64,000 nt of DNA. It comes from Lutjanus erythropterus. Taxonomy: Eukaryota; Chordata; Actinopteri; Lutjaniformes; Lutjanidae. Below are positions 1 to 40,844 of this stretch, in pieces. The stretch is taken from positions 13,724,938 to 13,788,937 of the forward strand of contig CM034600.1 of NCBI GenBank assembly GCA_020091685.1, written 5' to 3'. Positions within the stretch are counted from its first letter, which is position 1. Every line of letters begins with the position of its first letter. A program made the translations under genes and the position numbers. The notes beneath the pieces are model-generated. The model did not search any database and had not been told where the DNA came from. It worked only from the letters and a program-made list of their open reading frames with translations.

Positions 1-934
1 ACCCCTTTCTCCATCTCTTCTTGTGATCCTGGACCTGAAAAATGTGTTTGCACTCTCTATTTGAGGTAATGTTGAGTTTCACTAATGCAGTTCCCTCGAT
101 CTTGATTTCATGTATGATGTCAAAACAAATATACAAGGGTGTAAAAATATTGGCATCACCAAAGATGGAAAAGAAACTGAGGCGTGTGTGTTTGTGTAGC
201 ATTTGAATTGTCTGTTTTGTGTGTCTGGTACTCTGTAATTAGTGTATTGCTAGCTAGCTGTCATTACTTGTTAGTATTAGCTGTAATTGCTGATGCTTGT
301 CTTTTGGATCTTGAGCTGAACAAGTCTGGGACCCCATGATCTAGACTATAGACACTAAAGGATATTTCATTTTGGGATCAATGTGGAGAGAATCACGTGA
401 GGAGGGGATTTATTAGTTCATAACATGGAATGAATCTATACTGGAAAATGAGAAAGGCACAAATGGAAAACAAATTTAACTACCTTGACTGATTTGTCAA
501 TATGAACAAAAGGTTGTTGGCTAAAGTTATATCTTAATGTATTATAATGCATTTTATAATGTCTAAAACTATTCAAAGATGTTAATGTCATGGTAAATTT
601 GTCAAGCTGTGCTTACAATAGCCTGATGAAAAGTTTTTTATATCAAATATTTCTTTAGGGAAAGGGAAAGTAATGCTAAAGAGATGATCTGTGGATGACA
701 GGGATGAAGTAGAGATTAAGTTGAGATGAAGCTGTAGGATCACATGTGATCATAAGCAAATACACACAGTTTAATTCAATCAAAGGTCTTTGGTTTGAGC
801 TACAATGTTACCTTCTTTTACAAACAAGCTCTATGTAACTTTCACTTTGGCCACACAGGTCACTCCAAAGAATTAAATTTGTAACCCCCTTGTTGTTAAA
901 AGCCAGAAATGCCCAGATCAAAAGACGGACTCAC
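1..934 (-). other. rer1 intron, nothing else recognised
   Basis: This is AT-rich intron 5 of rer1, continuing off the left edge. I searched the minus strand for the next Rer1 exon (expected to begin with the HAATKG-type block) and did not see it. Confidence 0.6.
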
Positions 935-1013
935 CAGAATTTGAATTCAGGCAACCTCCTGATGAAAGGGCGGAACTCCTCGTTCTGCTTGGTAGGGAGG
1001 GATGGGCCCTCAT
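935..1013 (-). CDS. rer1: rer1 exon 5
   Basis: The exon has 79 bases, from (D)[13 protein letters not shown] to LPEFKF and two bases of the Trp codon, followed by gtgag. It is the last rer1 exon inside the window. Confidence 0.92.
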
Positions 1014-3486
1014 CTGCAGTAGAGATAGGTTATGGAGTGACATGAGGTGGTACAGAGAAAAGGCTTATTGAAGCCACATAAAATACATCAACTATTTCCA
1101 AATAGTTTTTGGAATTAAACAGTCACTGCTGGGATGTTATCACTTTACTTACAAGAGATCACTTGTTAAACAGTGGTGTGACTGGCACTGACATTTTATT
1201 TCCTTGAATGGAATGACAAGTTTGACTTTGTGGATGTAGTGGCCTTTTATTGGTCTATTAGAATCCATTCATTTTTTTCAAGTTACACATTGTCAACCAA
1301 ATGCTTATAAAAAATGAATTTCAACTCCATCCTCAAATATATAAATGTACAATAGTATTATGTTCTGTTCGGTTGACTATATATACACTATGTTGTGTAT
1401 GAGAGAGACCATTCTTGTAACATCTGATTTTAGTTTGACCTTAGATGGAACTGATACTGAATATAGCTGTCACTTGTCATAATCCTAAATGAATGGAACC
1501 TACTGCCAAGTGCACAGCATGACAACGCTACATAAAGGTGATCTGATTTAACTGAGTCAACTTGCCTTCTTCAAGCAGTGAAGGATCCACTTTTGGCGAT
1601 AGAAAAGCAATGAACAGGTTGAGATGGTAGATTCCCAAAGCATATGTTACTATATACCAACCCTGAAAGGCAGCATAAGGAACATCATTACATCAAAAGG
1701 CTAAAAGTGTACCTTTGTTAGTAAAAGTCACAAATGCAAAGATTTTTTTTTCTGGAAATGAACTGGCAAAGCAAGCTTAAAACACACATATCACACACTG
1801 AATCACAAGAAAAAGCATGTACAATCCCCTAAGCCAATCTTTCACCTTTGGTGAAAATCAGCAAGACCTGAAAACAACAAGCTTTAAATATAATACATTA
1901 CAGAATAACAACAGAACTAATCATTTGCAATTAATTAGTACAGATGAATGAATACTTCTCACTGTGGTGGTCTCAAAAAATTGTATAATATTGAAAGATA
2001 ACTCACAGCAGGGGTTGTGGTAAGATGCTGATCACTGGACATAGACTTGAAACTTGGTTAAAAAAAAAAAAGTGTTGCACACTCCATTTCTCTTTTATTT
2101 GCATTTCTGTTTTATTCTGACGACATTTTTGGCCCTGAGGCCTTCATTGTTGTTGATCTTGAAGAGAGTCTGAGGGCCAAAATTAGAATAAAAGAAAAAT
2201 GCATATGGAGCGAGAGTGTGCAACACTTTTTCTGACCAAAGTTTCAAATAATTGGACATTGCAGAGAAATAGGATAATTCTGTGATGGAGCTGTTTGTTT
2301 TCTGACTTCTCTAAACAAACAGCGATATAGTAAATTGAAAAAAATACAGAAACATAATGATATAAATTACCTGTAGTATGTACACTCTGATCATGTAGAC
2401 AGCAGTGAGTAGAAGAGTGGCTGCCCACCGCACTGCATAGAATGGTGTTGACTTGTCTAGCCATGACTGATAGATCTGTTATAAAAACACAAGGAAACAA
2501 AAATATAGCCATCAGATGTAGAGAATACCACCAATACCACCAACCAAGTTAGACGCAAACTGAGATAAAGCACTGCAGATACTTTCACTTATAATTTTGT
2601 GGGGATACAGTGATATTGGACATTAACTGAGCATCCCATGAATAGCATGGCCCTAATTACAAGTTACTGTAAAGGTATGTATTTTAATTTAAGTATCTCC
2701 TAACCCTGCTTGAACCAATGTCTTCTCTGCCTGACTGATCAATACAATTAAACAAATCAATGGCCACCTTCCTGCTCACAGTCGGGATGCACTGATACCA
2801 CCAATGAGTAGAAAGCTTGAGAAATACTGCTACTGAAGTGATCATTTAAATACAAAGGAGAGAAGGATAAGTGATTGAAACTAGGAAACTGAAAGCAGGA
2901 AATGCACTACACTGAAAAATTGTGCTGCTAATTTGAAATTCATGCAAAGGACATATTAAACCGAAAAATAACAATTCATCTGGACCTTTGATTCCACTAA
3001 AATAACTAGAATACTACATCATCTGTGTGTGGTAAATGACTTTCAGTATGGTTTAAGCTTATGTTTCTGAGTGTGCTCCTCTTAGGAATTTTGAAGGTGG
3101 GCACTGCGATATCAGTTCTTGTAACACTGGTCTTGTAACATTCCAGTCCAGAAATATTTCTTAAAATAAAATTCCACTGGCATACCCGATTCATTCCATA
3201 GAAGTGAAATTATTCACCACCAGTTTAATCAATACAAATTTAACATTTTAGCAACTAATCTGAATATTTGAACTTTTACCTTTTTAGCAGGGTAATTTGA
3301 CTGGCTGCGTTATGGTCATGAGATACACAATCCTGTGTTTAGGCACTAAACACCTCCCTAATTAATGAGTGATCATGACTGATTTGAGTGATAGAGTGAT
3401 ATTACCTGTCCAATCCGTGTGAAAAAGACGGAGACTACAGATGGTTTCCCATGGATTGACTCCCCAACACTGTCCCCTTCTGACAT
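935..3486 (-). CDS. rer1: rer1, Golgi-to-ER retrieval receptor (N-terminal 60 percent only)
   Basis: Rer1 is a small four-helix membrane protein of the early Golgi that returns escaped ER membrane proteins and unassembled complex subunits to the ER in COPI vesicles. Four coding exons are seen on the minus strand: 3486-3406, 2475-2371, 1662-1566 and 1013-935. Joined, they read about 120 residues beginning [18 protein letters not shown], followed by the family block [17 protein letters not shown] and the segment [17 protein letters not shown], and ending at LPEFKFW with the last codon split. Two hydrophobic stretches ([15 protein letters not shown] and [15 protein letters not shown]) fit the first two membrane helices. 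Vertebrate Rer1 is about 196 residues, so the remaining exons, with helices 3-4 and the basic tail, must lie left of position 1. The start is the first ATG after a good acceptor. Intron phases agree throughout. One intron uses a GC donor. The identification is secure. Confidence 0.95.
1566..1662 (-). CDS. rer1: rer1 exon 4, with GC donor
   Basis: The exon has 97 bases, from [10 protein letters not shown] to KVDPSLLEE plus one base. The reading frame can only be joined to exon 5 if the intron starts with GC (GAAG/gcaagt), because the first base completes the Asp codon of DEGPSLPTK in the next exon. Confidence 0.92.
2371..2475 (-). CDS. rer1: rer1 exon 3
   Basis: The exon has 105 bases and 35 codons in phase 0, from IYQSWLDKS to MIRVYILQ, and covers the first membrane segment. 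Acceptor ataacag and donor CTACAG/gtaatt are both good. Confidence 0.93.
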
Positions 3487-3487
3487 T
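3406..3487 (-). CDS. rer1: rer1 exon 2, start codon exon
   Basis: The exon begins one base before the ATG (acceptor actgacag) and ends GGACAG before gtaat. It encodes 27 residues, MSEGDSVG through FFTRIGQ, ending in phase 0. Confidence 0.93.
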
Positions 3488-5514
3488 CTGTCAGTGAAAA
3501 TAAACAAGATATTTTGATTAGTGGTGCATGAATATAGGCTACTTGGCTAGTCTGACTGAAACAGACCTTATTAGCCGCAATAGGTAATGCCATTCTCTAT
3601 CATGCACAAACATGGCATCTCCCACTTTAGGAACATTTAATCACATTTGTAAGACAGCATGGTGGAACTGTTTCCAGCCTACATAGTTTTGCTAAAGAGA
3701 GACAACACACATCAACATTAACTTTCATTTGTTGTTCACTGACATTTTTTTTAGTAATGCTTTACATTTTTGTAGGAGTAAATGTGAAGTGCAGGTCTTG
3801 TAAGGATCGATTTTCCATTTAGACTCCAAGAACAGGATAAAGAGGAGAGGACATAATTAGAAGGGACAAAAATGTGAGAAGACAGGAGGAGAGAAGAGAT
3901 GAGAAGAAAGATTGAAAAAAGGAAAATGTGGAGAGAGAGAGAGAAAAGAAGACAAGACCTGGCAGTAAACTGGAGCACTTTTGGAGAAAATGTAGAAGTT
4001 ATTTACAGAAAACGTTACAAAATGTTTTGTATGCTGTCAAATTAGTTTCTAGTCAGAAAGGAAATTGGAATTAGACAAAATCAGAATTGGCAGGTCTGAC
4101 TTAAAAAGCTCTTAATCGGCTTTTCAAGAGATAGTCCTGTGGGTCCCTGTAAATATGGATGTGATAATCGCAATTATATGCATTATATGAGACGTTTTAT
4201 TGATCTAGTGCTAATAATAAGCAGCTGGTGCGCTAAAAGTGGTCCCAAAGAAAAGAAAACAGTAGAAAAAGAAATGAACATTTCTGACTGTACGTAAAAA
4301 CATGGTATTGTTCTCAATTATAAATAAACTTTGCGTTTGTGTTTTAGTAAAGGTGCTGCTGACAAAAAAAACACAGCAGGTCTAGTTAAGAAAATAATCT
4401 ACCTGAAACTCGTGTTCAACTTTATAAAGAAACCAGAGTAACAGCTGTCTGACAGATACATATGACAGCTACACAAGACAGTTAGAATGATGTTCGATTA
4501 TCGATTATCAACATGGGGAAATGGCGTGAAGAACATGATCTAGTAATCGCTCTGTTAAAATTTGCATGCTATAATGGCGACAAGTTTCTACGAATTATAT
4601 TTGAGATTACTGTTAGATAGAAATTAATTGACTTCGTGCCGTAAGGATCATGATTTTTCTAAGTAACATTAGCTGGTTTCCCACCTTTAGTATCGTAGTT
4701 TGGGTTCATGTTTCGTTTATTTAATTACCAACTTGCACTGTGTTAACCGTAGCAATTACGGGGCGTTTTAAAGATTGATTTTGACACGTAACGTTAGCTA
4801 AAAAAGCATTACCTGTAACGTTAGAGTCGTCTGTAATTTTAGCTAACCTTAGCTACATGACTAGCTAACGGGCTTGGAAGTCACGAAGGTAGCTAATAAG
4901 TCATATTTTATAAAAACAGGCTCTTTAGGAAAACCACAGTATGGCTGCGATCGAAACAGTTGTTACAATAACAGTTAGCAACGTTTCGTCAGTTGATTAT
5001 TCGAAGTTACTCACGTTAGCTTATAAATTAGCCTTCAAAGAAGCTAACTAGCATCTGAATGTACATTGCCCTTTGGCCCAAATTACCGCTTGTATGGGTT
5101 GTGTAGTTTTAGCAAAGCTTCAGTTAACCCTCAGCGGCCCTGAAATTAATTTATGTAACTACATTTCCCACAACTCCTGCGAAGCGCACGTTAAGACCTG
5201 GCAAAAGAAAATGTAGTTCATGACTCACCCTCTTTCCTTTGCAATGAATGGTACTAAGAAAAACGATGAACTACAAGTACCAGCAGGAAATGTAATAATC
5301 TGACAACTCACTTCCGGAGGCACTACGTTACCAACTGCTGCACAGCTAGCCAGTTAGCCCGGTTAGAAATCAAACAATTCTATAGTAACCATATACGTAC
5401 TCACTGAATGACAACAATCATTTCGTAATGTGTGTCTTAGTTTAAATATCTGTCTGCGTCTTTTCGTTGTGTTTGCAATTACAGGGAAAATAATCAATGA
5501 CAGTCCGTTCTTAC
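3488..5514 (-). other. rer1 intron 1 and promoter-proximal DNA
   Basis: The left half is plain AT-rich intron. From about 4730 to 5514 the sequence is richer in TAGC/GTTAGC words. At 5158-5176 it carries ACTACATTTCCCACAACTCC, close to the ZNF143/THAP11 consensus, with a weaker version (ACTACAAGTACCAGCAGG) near 5269-5286 and an ETS-type ACTTCCGG at about 5311-5318. These motifs usually sit within about 100-200 bases of a start site, so a second rer1 start or an unannotated opposite transcript is possible here. Confidence 0.45.
5158..5177 (+). promoter_or_regulatory. ZNF143/THAP11-type motif in rer1 upstream region
   Basis: ACTACATTTCCCACAACTCC matches the ACTACAnnTCCCA core known from vertebrate housekeeping promoters. 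It is read from the sequence; binding is inferred. Confidence 0.55.
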
Positions 5515-5600
5515 CTGATACGGCCGCTGTGTCACTACCCGGCTCTACCTAGCTAGCTAAACTAGCTTCCTGTCGTGTGTGAACACGTCAGTACTTCCGC
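5515..5600 (-). other. rer1: rer1 5' untranslated exon 1 (approximate)
   Basis: The minus strand has a good donor (ATCAG followed by gtaaga) at 5515/5514, at the left edge of a GC-richer block containing TACTTCCGCGAG-type ETS sequence. Such a donor fits an untranslated first exon spliced to the coding exon at 3487. The right-hand end (transcription start) is only a guess. Confidence 0.45.
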
Positions 5601-5670
5601 GAGAATTCGAACACAGGGCAGGCAAGATAGTCGAGCCCCGAAAACGAAACGAGGAAGTATCGGGCCTTAA

Positions 5671-5685
5671 CATGAGTGCAGCAAG
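5671..5685. repeat. LINE target-site duplication, copy next to poly-A
   Basis: CATGAGTGCAGCAAG here against CATGACTGCAGCAAG at 7220-7234: 14 of 15 bases match, directly abutting both ends of the element. Confidence 0.85.
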
Positions 5686-7219
5686 TTTTTTTTTTTTTTT
5701 TTAGTTTTTTTTTTTTTTAAAACCCTTTATTAGCAAATTTACAAAATCAAATTGGTATAATGCAGTGTGGCACATAAAGAACAAGGGAACAGACAAGCCT
5801 AGAAATGGGTATATAAAGACAATGTGGATGAAGAGAAAATTAAAATCATAGTAATAACAAAATAAAGTTGCATAAAATAAATAACAAAAAAGGTCCATAA
5901 ATAAATAAAAGAAACTCAGTAGGGAATAAGAGAATAGAGCCAGGGGTTCTCTGTAAGGTTAAGATCCTCTGCTAACTTGTTTCATTGCATTCTTTTTCTC
6001 CATGTATTTCAGTGATGAAAAGTAATGACACACTTCCTTGTGAAAAACAGAAAAAATTGGTTTTGATTTCATGAATCTGTTTTTATGTATAAAAAACTTT
6101 CAAAGAATGATGACTGAGTTGATTGCCAGGTTATGTGTCACAGGTAAACTAAACAAAACATTTTCCTTGGTTAGATTAGAGAAATTGACAAATTTAGGAA
6201 ACAACCGATAATGCAAATGTTTGCAAATGCAAAATGCAAAAGGCACAAGCAAAATTACATTCATAAAATAAATGTTCTGTAGTTTCAATGTGTTCATCAC
6301 AGAATGAGCAATTATTATGATCTAAACCAAAACCACATCTTAAGAATTCAGCAGAGGTTTATATTTCACTGAGAATCTTAAAGTGAATCTCCTTCACTTT
6401 TGGTGCAACAGGAAACTTGAAGAAATTCGAACTCAGACTCTCAACTTCTTTTTTAGAGAAGAATTGTAGAATTGAATATCTGTTTGATGAGAATGGATAT
6501 AATTCTTTAATGAAGGTTTGTCGGATTGTGAAATTAGGTAGTTTTAAATCAGTGATGTTCAGACCATTCACCAAAAGCGAAGGGAGATTTGGGTTTACAT
6601 TGTTTTGAAATAAATTATATGACATCACAATAACAGATTGAGGGATTGCTCAACCAAGGTTTCCATCGATGTAGCCCACTGCAGCATAATCTTGGACAGG
6701 ATATCTATGACAACATCTCGAGTACGTTCATCATCCTTCTCTTTTTGACCATGTATTTTGAGGTTCCAGCGCCTCTTGTACCTCTCCAGCTCTGTCACTT
6801 TCACCATTTCCTTTTACACTGCTTGCACCTTAACTTTGCACTCTAATCTCAGCTGCATTCATCTCCACAAGCCTGGAGATGTTAGCCACCATGACAGAGT
6901 TTTCTCTTAGCTGGTCACCGAAGTTGTCCATTTTAGCAGTTAGCTTTTCTATTGCCTTGACGAGCGCCTCGTGTGGGACTAACGATGTAGTCGGTTCTTG
7001 GGGAGTTTTTACCTTTGTGGGTGGTGGGGTGTTGACCGGTTGGTTCAAAAAGTTTTAAACTCAATACGCACTTTGAAGTGGAGTAAATGTTCACTCAGGC
7101 ACTCACATCAATGTTTGTTCTAGTGTCTGAAAAAACATCAAGTTTTCATGTTAATTTCGGGGCAGCTGGACGATAGCCTAGAAACAACAGCCTGTCTTGT
7201 CCGCCATCTTGCCGACCTC

Positions 7220-7234
7220 CATGACTGCAGCAAG
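7220..7234. repeat. LINE target-site duplication, copy next to 5' end
   Basis: Partner of 5671-5685, with one mismatch. It marks the 5' boundary of the LINE copy. Confidence 0.85.
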
Positions 7235-7268
7235 TAAAAGAACTTCCTAGTTGAGGAATACAGACAAA

Positions 7269-7270
<2 letters not shown>

Positions 7271-7313
<43 letters not shown>
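7271..7313. repeat. (TAA)n microsatellite
   Basis: About 14 uninterrupted TAA units. It produces poly-Ile and poly-Tyr open frames that are not genes. Confidence 0.95.
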
Positions 7314-7559
7314 TTCGCTGTATTGCATGACATAACATACATACATACATGCCAATTTTGAGCAATATTGTCATTAAAAATAACATGTTATTTGTACAAT
7401 AAACAACCAAAATTATGTTTTGTGATAGCATTCTCCAACTTTAATGTTTCAAAATGTGTGATCTGTCTTTAATCCTGTACAACATAGCTGAGCCAATATC
7501 TGTCTTACTTTATTTCTTTATCTAAAATGCAAACTAGTTAGTCAGCTATTTATTATGAA

Positions 7560-7690
7560 AGTAGTGCATTTGCAATTTCAAGCAGGTTGAAGCACTTGTT
7601 TAAAGTCCAAGCACTTTTCAAACCCTAAAAACACTACACTGAAAATCAAGTGTTTTTTCTAGGATTTCCAGCTCCGATACAAACCAGGAA
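7560..7690. repeat. Dispersed repeat A, copy 1
   Basis: Contains CAAGCACTTTTCAAACC, AAAACACTACA and GGATTTCCAGC blocks in the same order as at 13795-13905. This is an interspersed teleost repeat, probably a non-autonomous DNA transposon; I cannot assign the family. Confidence 0.7.
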
Positions 7691-8590
7691 ATACATTTAA
7701 AAAAAGGCCTGTCCTGTCCTGGTTCTGACACTAGGGAATTGAGAAAAACAGTATAATTACCCCATTACTCTCTAAACTCTCCTTAATGAAATCAAACGCA
7801 TTTAGGTTATTCTATGTGATCTCTTATTGACAACTAATGTGATAACAAATGTAATATTGTTTCATTTCCCTTCATTGAGCCTCCCCTGATGTTTGGAGCC
7901 CCACTTCCGACTTTGAAAACCCCTGGTCTAAAAATTTTTTGAGTTTAACAAACAGAGACATTAAAGGAAGGCAAATATTTTAATATCCATGATTTTAAGA
8001 AAAAAAACACAGCTTAACAACCTTAGAAACTAATGGACTCTGATGAACAGCAATAGTTATATAGGTACACATCTTAATAATCTTTACAAAACTGATAACA
8101 AAAAACTTACCAGGAATATCAAAACAAGCACTAGTTCTATTTACATTGTGGTAATGCATAATACTGATCATAAGCACAAATAACCCTAAATTACTTTACT
8201 TTGAAAGCATTAAAGTGCTCTTTCATTGACCAGTTGGTAGTTAGTGGGTGAGAATGTGTCTTTGTTAGTGAGACGGCCTTTCTAAAGAAAATGGCTGCAA
8301 GTTAAGTACAAATTATTATCACGTTACAAAGTCATGTAGTTACTTCAAACAATTTTGACACCATTACTAGAATTGCACCATGATTAATCATGCTGGCAAT
8401 CTAGAAATAAAACTGGAATGTTGCTGTTAAATATCCACAAACAAGTGCCATGAAGATACATACTAGGTACACAACTAGCTATAATCAATAAATGAGGACC
8501 TTGCCCTGCAAGGTTTTTCAAAATACACAGAGAAGGACGAAATGCTACTGTCTTATCTTGTGTCTTTGTAAACAGGGATGTGATTCTTAA

Positions 8591-8596
8591 TTTATT
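8591..8596 (-). terminator. Candidate tp73 polyadenylation signal
   Basis: AATAAA on the minus strand, about 1.0 kb beyond the stop codon. It was chosen because it is the first canonical hexamer; there is no transcript evidence. Confidence 0.35.
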
Positions 8597-9610
8597 ATTC
8601 ACAATTCTGATTAAACCCCTGCAATTAAGATATAATACTGATTTTGATATCTAGTCTCTCAACTGCATTGCAAAGTATTTATACAAGAATTAACACAATA
8701 TTTCCTACGACAAAATAAAAAAGTAATGGTTGCAATGTCTAACATCTGATATTACATGTTTAGGAGTTTTCATGAATACACACAATTAATACCAAAGCCC
8801 ATTAAACAATTTTTTGAACAATGAAATGATAAGGGCATACTGAACTAGAGGTCATCACATTTTCATTTTAGTCATTAAAAATACACATGGCTATGTGTTC
8901 CCATAGCTGTCAGTTTGAATTACAATTCAATTCTATACATTTGGTTCAACCAGGACATACACCATGTTGAATCTAAATACCCCTTTTCAACCACATCTAG
9001 TCCAAAACATTTACAAAATACAGTATATACATTTGTACAAGTGAAGGAAAACTGAGTGAACAATAAATAAGTCAGTTGAGAGCTATTATTTTGTATTGAA
9101 ATACTAGAATGAAACTAGCAAGTTGTAAAATGGTGATACGTCTACTGTGACATTTGTGCGATTGTGCAATTGCTACATTTTGTTTTCACCATAAATGAAA
9201 TTAGATGCCGAAAAATGTGTCATGTATTATTGCACAGTGCAACCAAACAACTTCCTGTTTTCCAGAAAAAGTTACATTTTCCTATTTAAGCATGCACTTA
9301 TCAGAGTCCCCAAAAGAACAGTCCAGACCTTTTCTGTTAAGCATTGCCTTGGCAATGCTATTGACACAGTGGTATTTGCTATTTAGACTTGACATGTCCT
9401 CTTGTGTTGTCTTATGTTCAATCTTCTGGGTAGAACAATTGTTCAAAAGACTGCACAGTAAAGTGCATTAACACACTCAAAATGGAACTTGGTTCTCTGC
9501 AAATCACTGACAGCAATACCTAAAAGCACATTTAAAGACCCTATGCACATGCCTGTACTCTGGCTGATTCTGACAATATTGGCAAAACAGTCCAAAGATT
9601 CTTTCTTGGC
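8591..9610 (-). other. tp73: tp73 3' untranslated region (probable)
   Basis: This stretch follows the tp73 stop codon. The first canonical AATAAA on the minus strand that I see is at 8596-8591, giving a 3' UTR of about 1 kb. An ATTAAA further on (about 7984) could give a longer form. No repeats are recognised in it. Confidence 0.4.
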
Positions 9611-38805
<29,195 letters not shown>

Positions 38806-38849
38806 CTTAGAGGATGGATAGTCTGGTGAGGGGCAGATCACTCTGCAGG

Positions 38850-38854
<5 letters not shown>

Positions 38855-38904
<50 letters not shown>
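38855..38904. repeat. (CA)25, sense (UG)25 beside tp73 exon 2 acceptor
   Basis: Uninterrupted. On the tp73 sense strand it reads (TG)25, TTTGCCCTGCAG, exon 2. Confidence 0.95.
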
Positions 38905-38908
<4 letters not shown>

Positions 38909-40094
38909 TAAAATTATTTTCAACAGCATGATCTGCAAAACTAGAATAAATTAAATTATTACAGTAAAAATGACTTTTATTCTGTTAAAAATGTTAAAAG
39001 TTAGAAGTGAAAACAAAACCACTAGTTCATACATGATCTTTTTTTTTCAACAGTGTTCAAAGAGGAGAGGAGGCAGGTCAAAAACACACACGCACACACA
39101 TTCATCCAGGTGTGATCACACCAATGTAGTCCCAGTGAGGTGGTTCAGAGTGTCAGGGGGCCTGGGCGTGCCAGGACCTGTCTGTCTCATCACCGTCTTA
39201 CTCCAAGGGAAGCTCTGCAGAGTCTGAGCATCACCTCCTCCGCCAGCTCTGTCTCAAAATAACAGCCTGCATTGCAGCCTTGTATGTGTCTCGACATTAT
39301 GCAGCTTTATAGCAAATAGCAAGTGGGTAGGCCCTTTTCTCCTCTGTTCTGCACTTTGCAGAATTATCGCAGTTTCATCCAGTGCCAGAAAACTTGGTAT
39401 CTTATTTTGACAGCGCAGATGATAAAGACTTTAGAGAGTTCAGAAGGGTACCTGCAGGGGACATCCGGCCTTTTGCGATGGTTTGAGTCAATACACTTCG
39501 AGTTGCCAAATAAATCCGCCTTTGTCATAAACATGAAGTCACACGGACCGCAGGGCCTGCCGCGTAAAGCCGATAAAAGGTCTCCATCTAGTCTACAATT
39601 TGATGTGCCAATATTCACATCCAACACAAAGCCATGTCGGACATATTTGGTCTAACCAAAGTTTACTATAATCACGGTTGCGCACCACAGCAGCGTCACA
39701 TCTCTTAGTAACCATTCTGAAGGACTGCACAAGAAAAAGTGTGGCAAAGGTGCATGACTTTAAGGTGTACACTGCAACAAATCACCATAAAAGTTCCTTT
39801 GGAATCCATCGCTGTAATTTGGATGCAGGTGTATATATGAGTTATATCTGAACTGATTGCGTAAAAGTGATCCTCTCCGTTTAAAATGGTTCAATTTTTG
39901 TACTGTAACCTGTACTGTTACCTCGACACGTGACACTTTTGGTCTGCACTGAATCGATTGAAGATATGCAGCTCAGTAAACATCTAAAGTGATGTCATGG
40001 CTCCAGAACAAAGGCTGTTTTTTCAGTTCTTCAAGCTGGTCTCGTGACTGTTATTACCACACATAAAGTTTTCACTCTTGCGAAATGATATGGA

Positions 40095-40405
40095 CCTGCA
40101 AATTGTCAATTGTTACATTAATCGCCAACTATTCTGATCATCATTAATCGTTTTGGATAATTTTCTAAGAAAAAAATCCAAATTCTCTAATTTTAGCTTC
40201 TCGAACATGAATATTTTCTGGTTTCTTCACTCCTCTATGGTACTGAACTGAATATCAAAACAGGATATTTAAAGATTTATCACCTCAACATTGTTTAACC
40301 ATTTTCTGACATTTTGTTCTGATGATTTATTCATTAATGTATTAATCAAAAAATAATCTGCAGATTAATCGCTAATAAAAATAACTGTTAGTTGGAGCCC
40401 TAAAA
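40095..40405. mobile_element. hAT-like MITE (ATTAATCG family), copy 1
   Basis: CATTAATCGCCAACTATTCTG on one side and AATAACTGTTAGTTGGAGCC on the other match the family seen intact at 53612-53848. The usual TCTCTAATTTTAGCTTCT interior is present. Confidence 0.65.
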
Positions 40406-40767
40406 TGATCCAATGAACATGATATAAAAAAACTAGATGGAAAGAACACACGTGTGTGAGAGAGGCCTGTCTGCAGCTTGCAGACACAGATATAATGTGC
40501 TCCAGGCTGCAGGGTCCCGCTGTTCCCGAGGTGGCTGCCGCCGCAGAAACCAGCTCCCATTCAGCTGCGCACTTCGAGCGGTTAAATTAGGATTCCACCT
40601 GGACAGACGACTTTTCACTTAGTCTGCACCTCAGGAAGGAACATGACCATTAATATATCCTGTTCTACAACACTTATTTACTTGGCCTATTTCTGATATA
40701 TGGCACTGATTATAAATACACCTTTGATTTGTTTTTTCTTGAAGTTGGGGAAATACTAATGCATTTT

Positions 40768-40843
<76 letters not shown>
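40768..40843. repeat. (GATA)19 microsatellite
   Basis: Perfect tetranucleotide run of 76 bases. Confidence 0.97.

Positions 40844-40844
<1 letters not shown>

Larger units (their letters stand above)
5671..7234 (-). mobile_element. L1-type LINE copy with internal deletion, poly-A tail and target-site duplications
   Basis: The element lies on the minus strand. Its 5' end (7219 downwards) begins GGAGGTCGGCAAGATGGCGG, the kind of sequence that starts L1/Tx1-like LINEs. It is followed by the N-terminal part of an ORF1-like protein (7048-6830, rich in charged helix residues; then 6807-6625 with ELERYKRRWNLKIHG in another frame). It then passes straight to a piece resembling the C-terminal end of ORF2 (6628 to about 6240: PKVKEIHFKILSEI, a stop, then a Cys/His-rich NNCSFCDEHIETTEHLF). 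It ends with AATAAA and about 30 A residues interrupted by one C, at 5686-5720. Endonuclease and reverse transcriptase regions are absent. The 15-base duplications at 5671-5685 and 7220-7234 differ at one base, so insertion was by target-primed reverse transcription of an already deleted RNA. It cannot move on its own. Confidence 0.85.

Noticed and set aside
6359..7048. Independent small genes on the minus strand
   Set aside because: The frames are decayed ORF1 and ORF2 pieces of one LINE copy bounded by duplications and poly-A.
40768..40843. CRISPR-like regular repeat
   Set aside because: Simple GATA tetranucleotide run without spacers, in a vertebrate genome.
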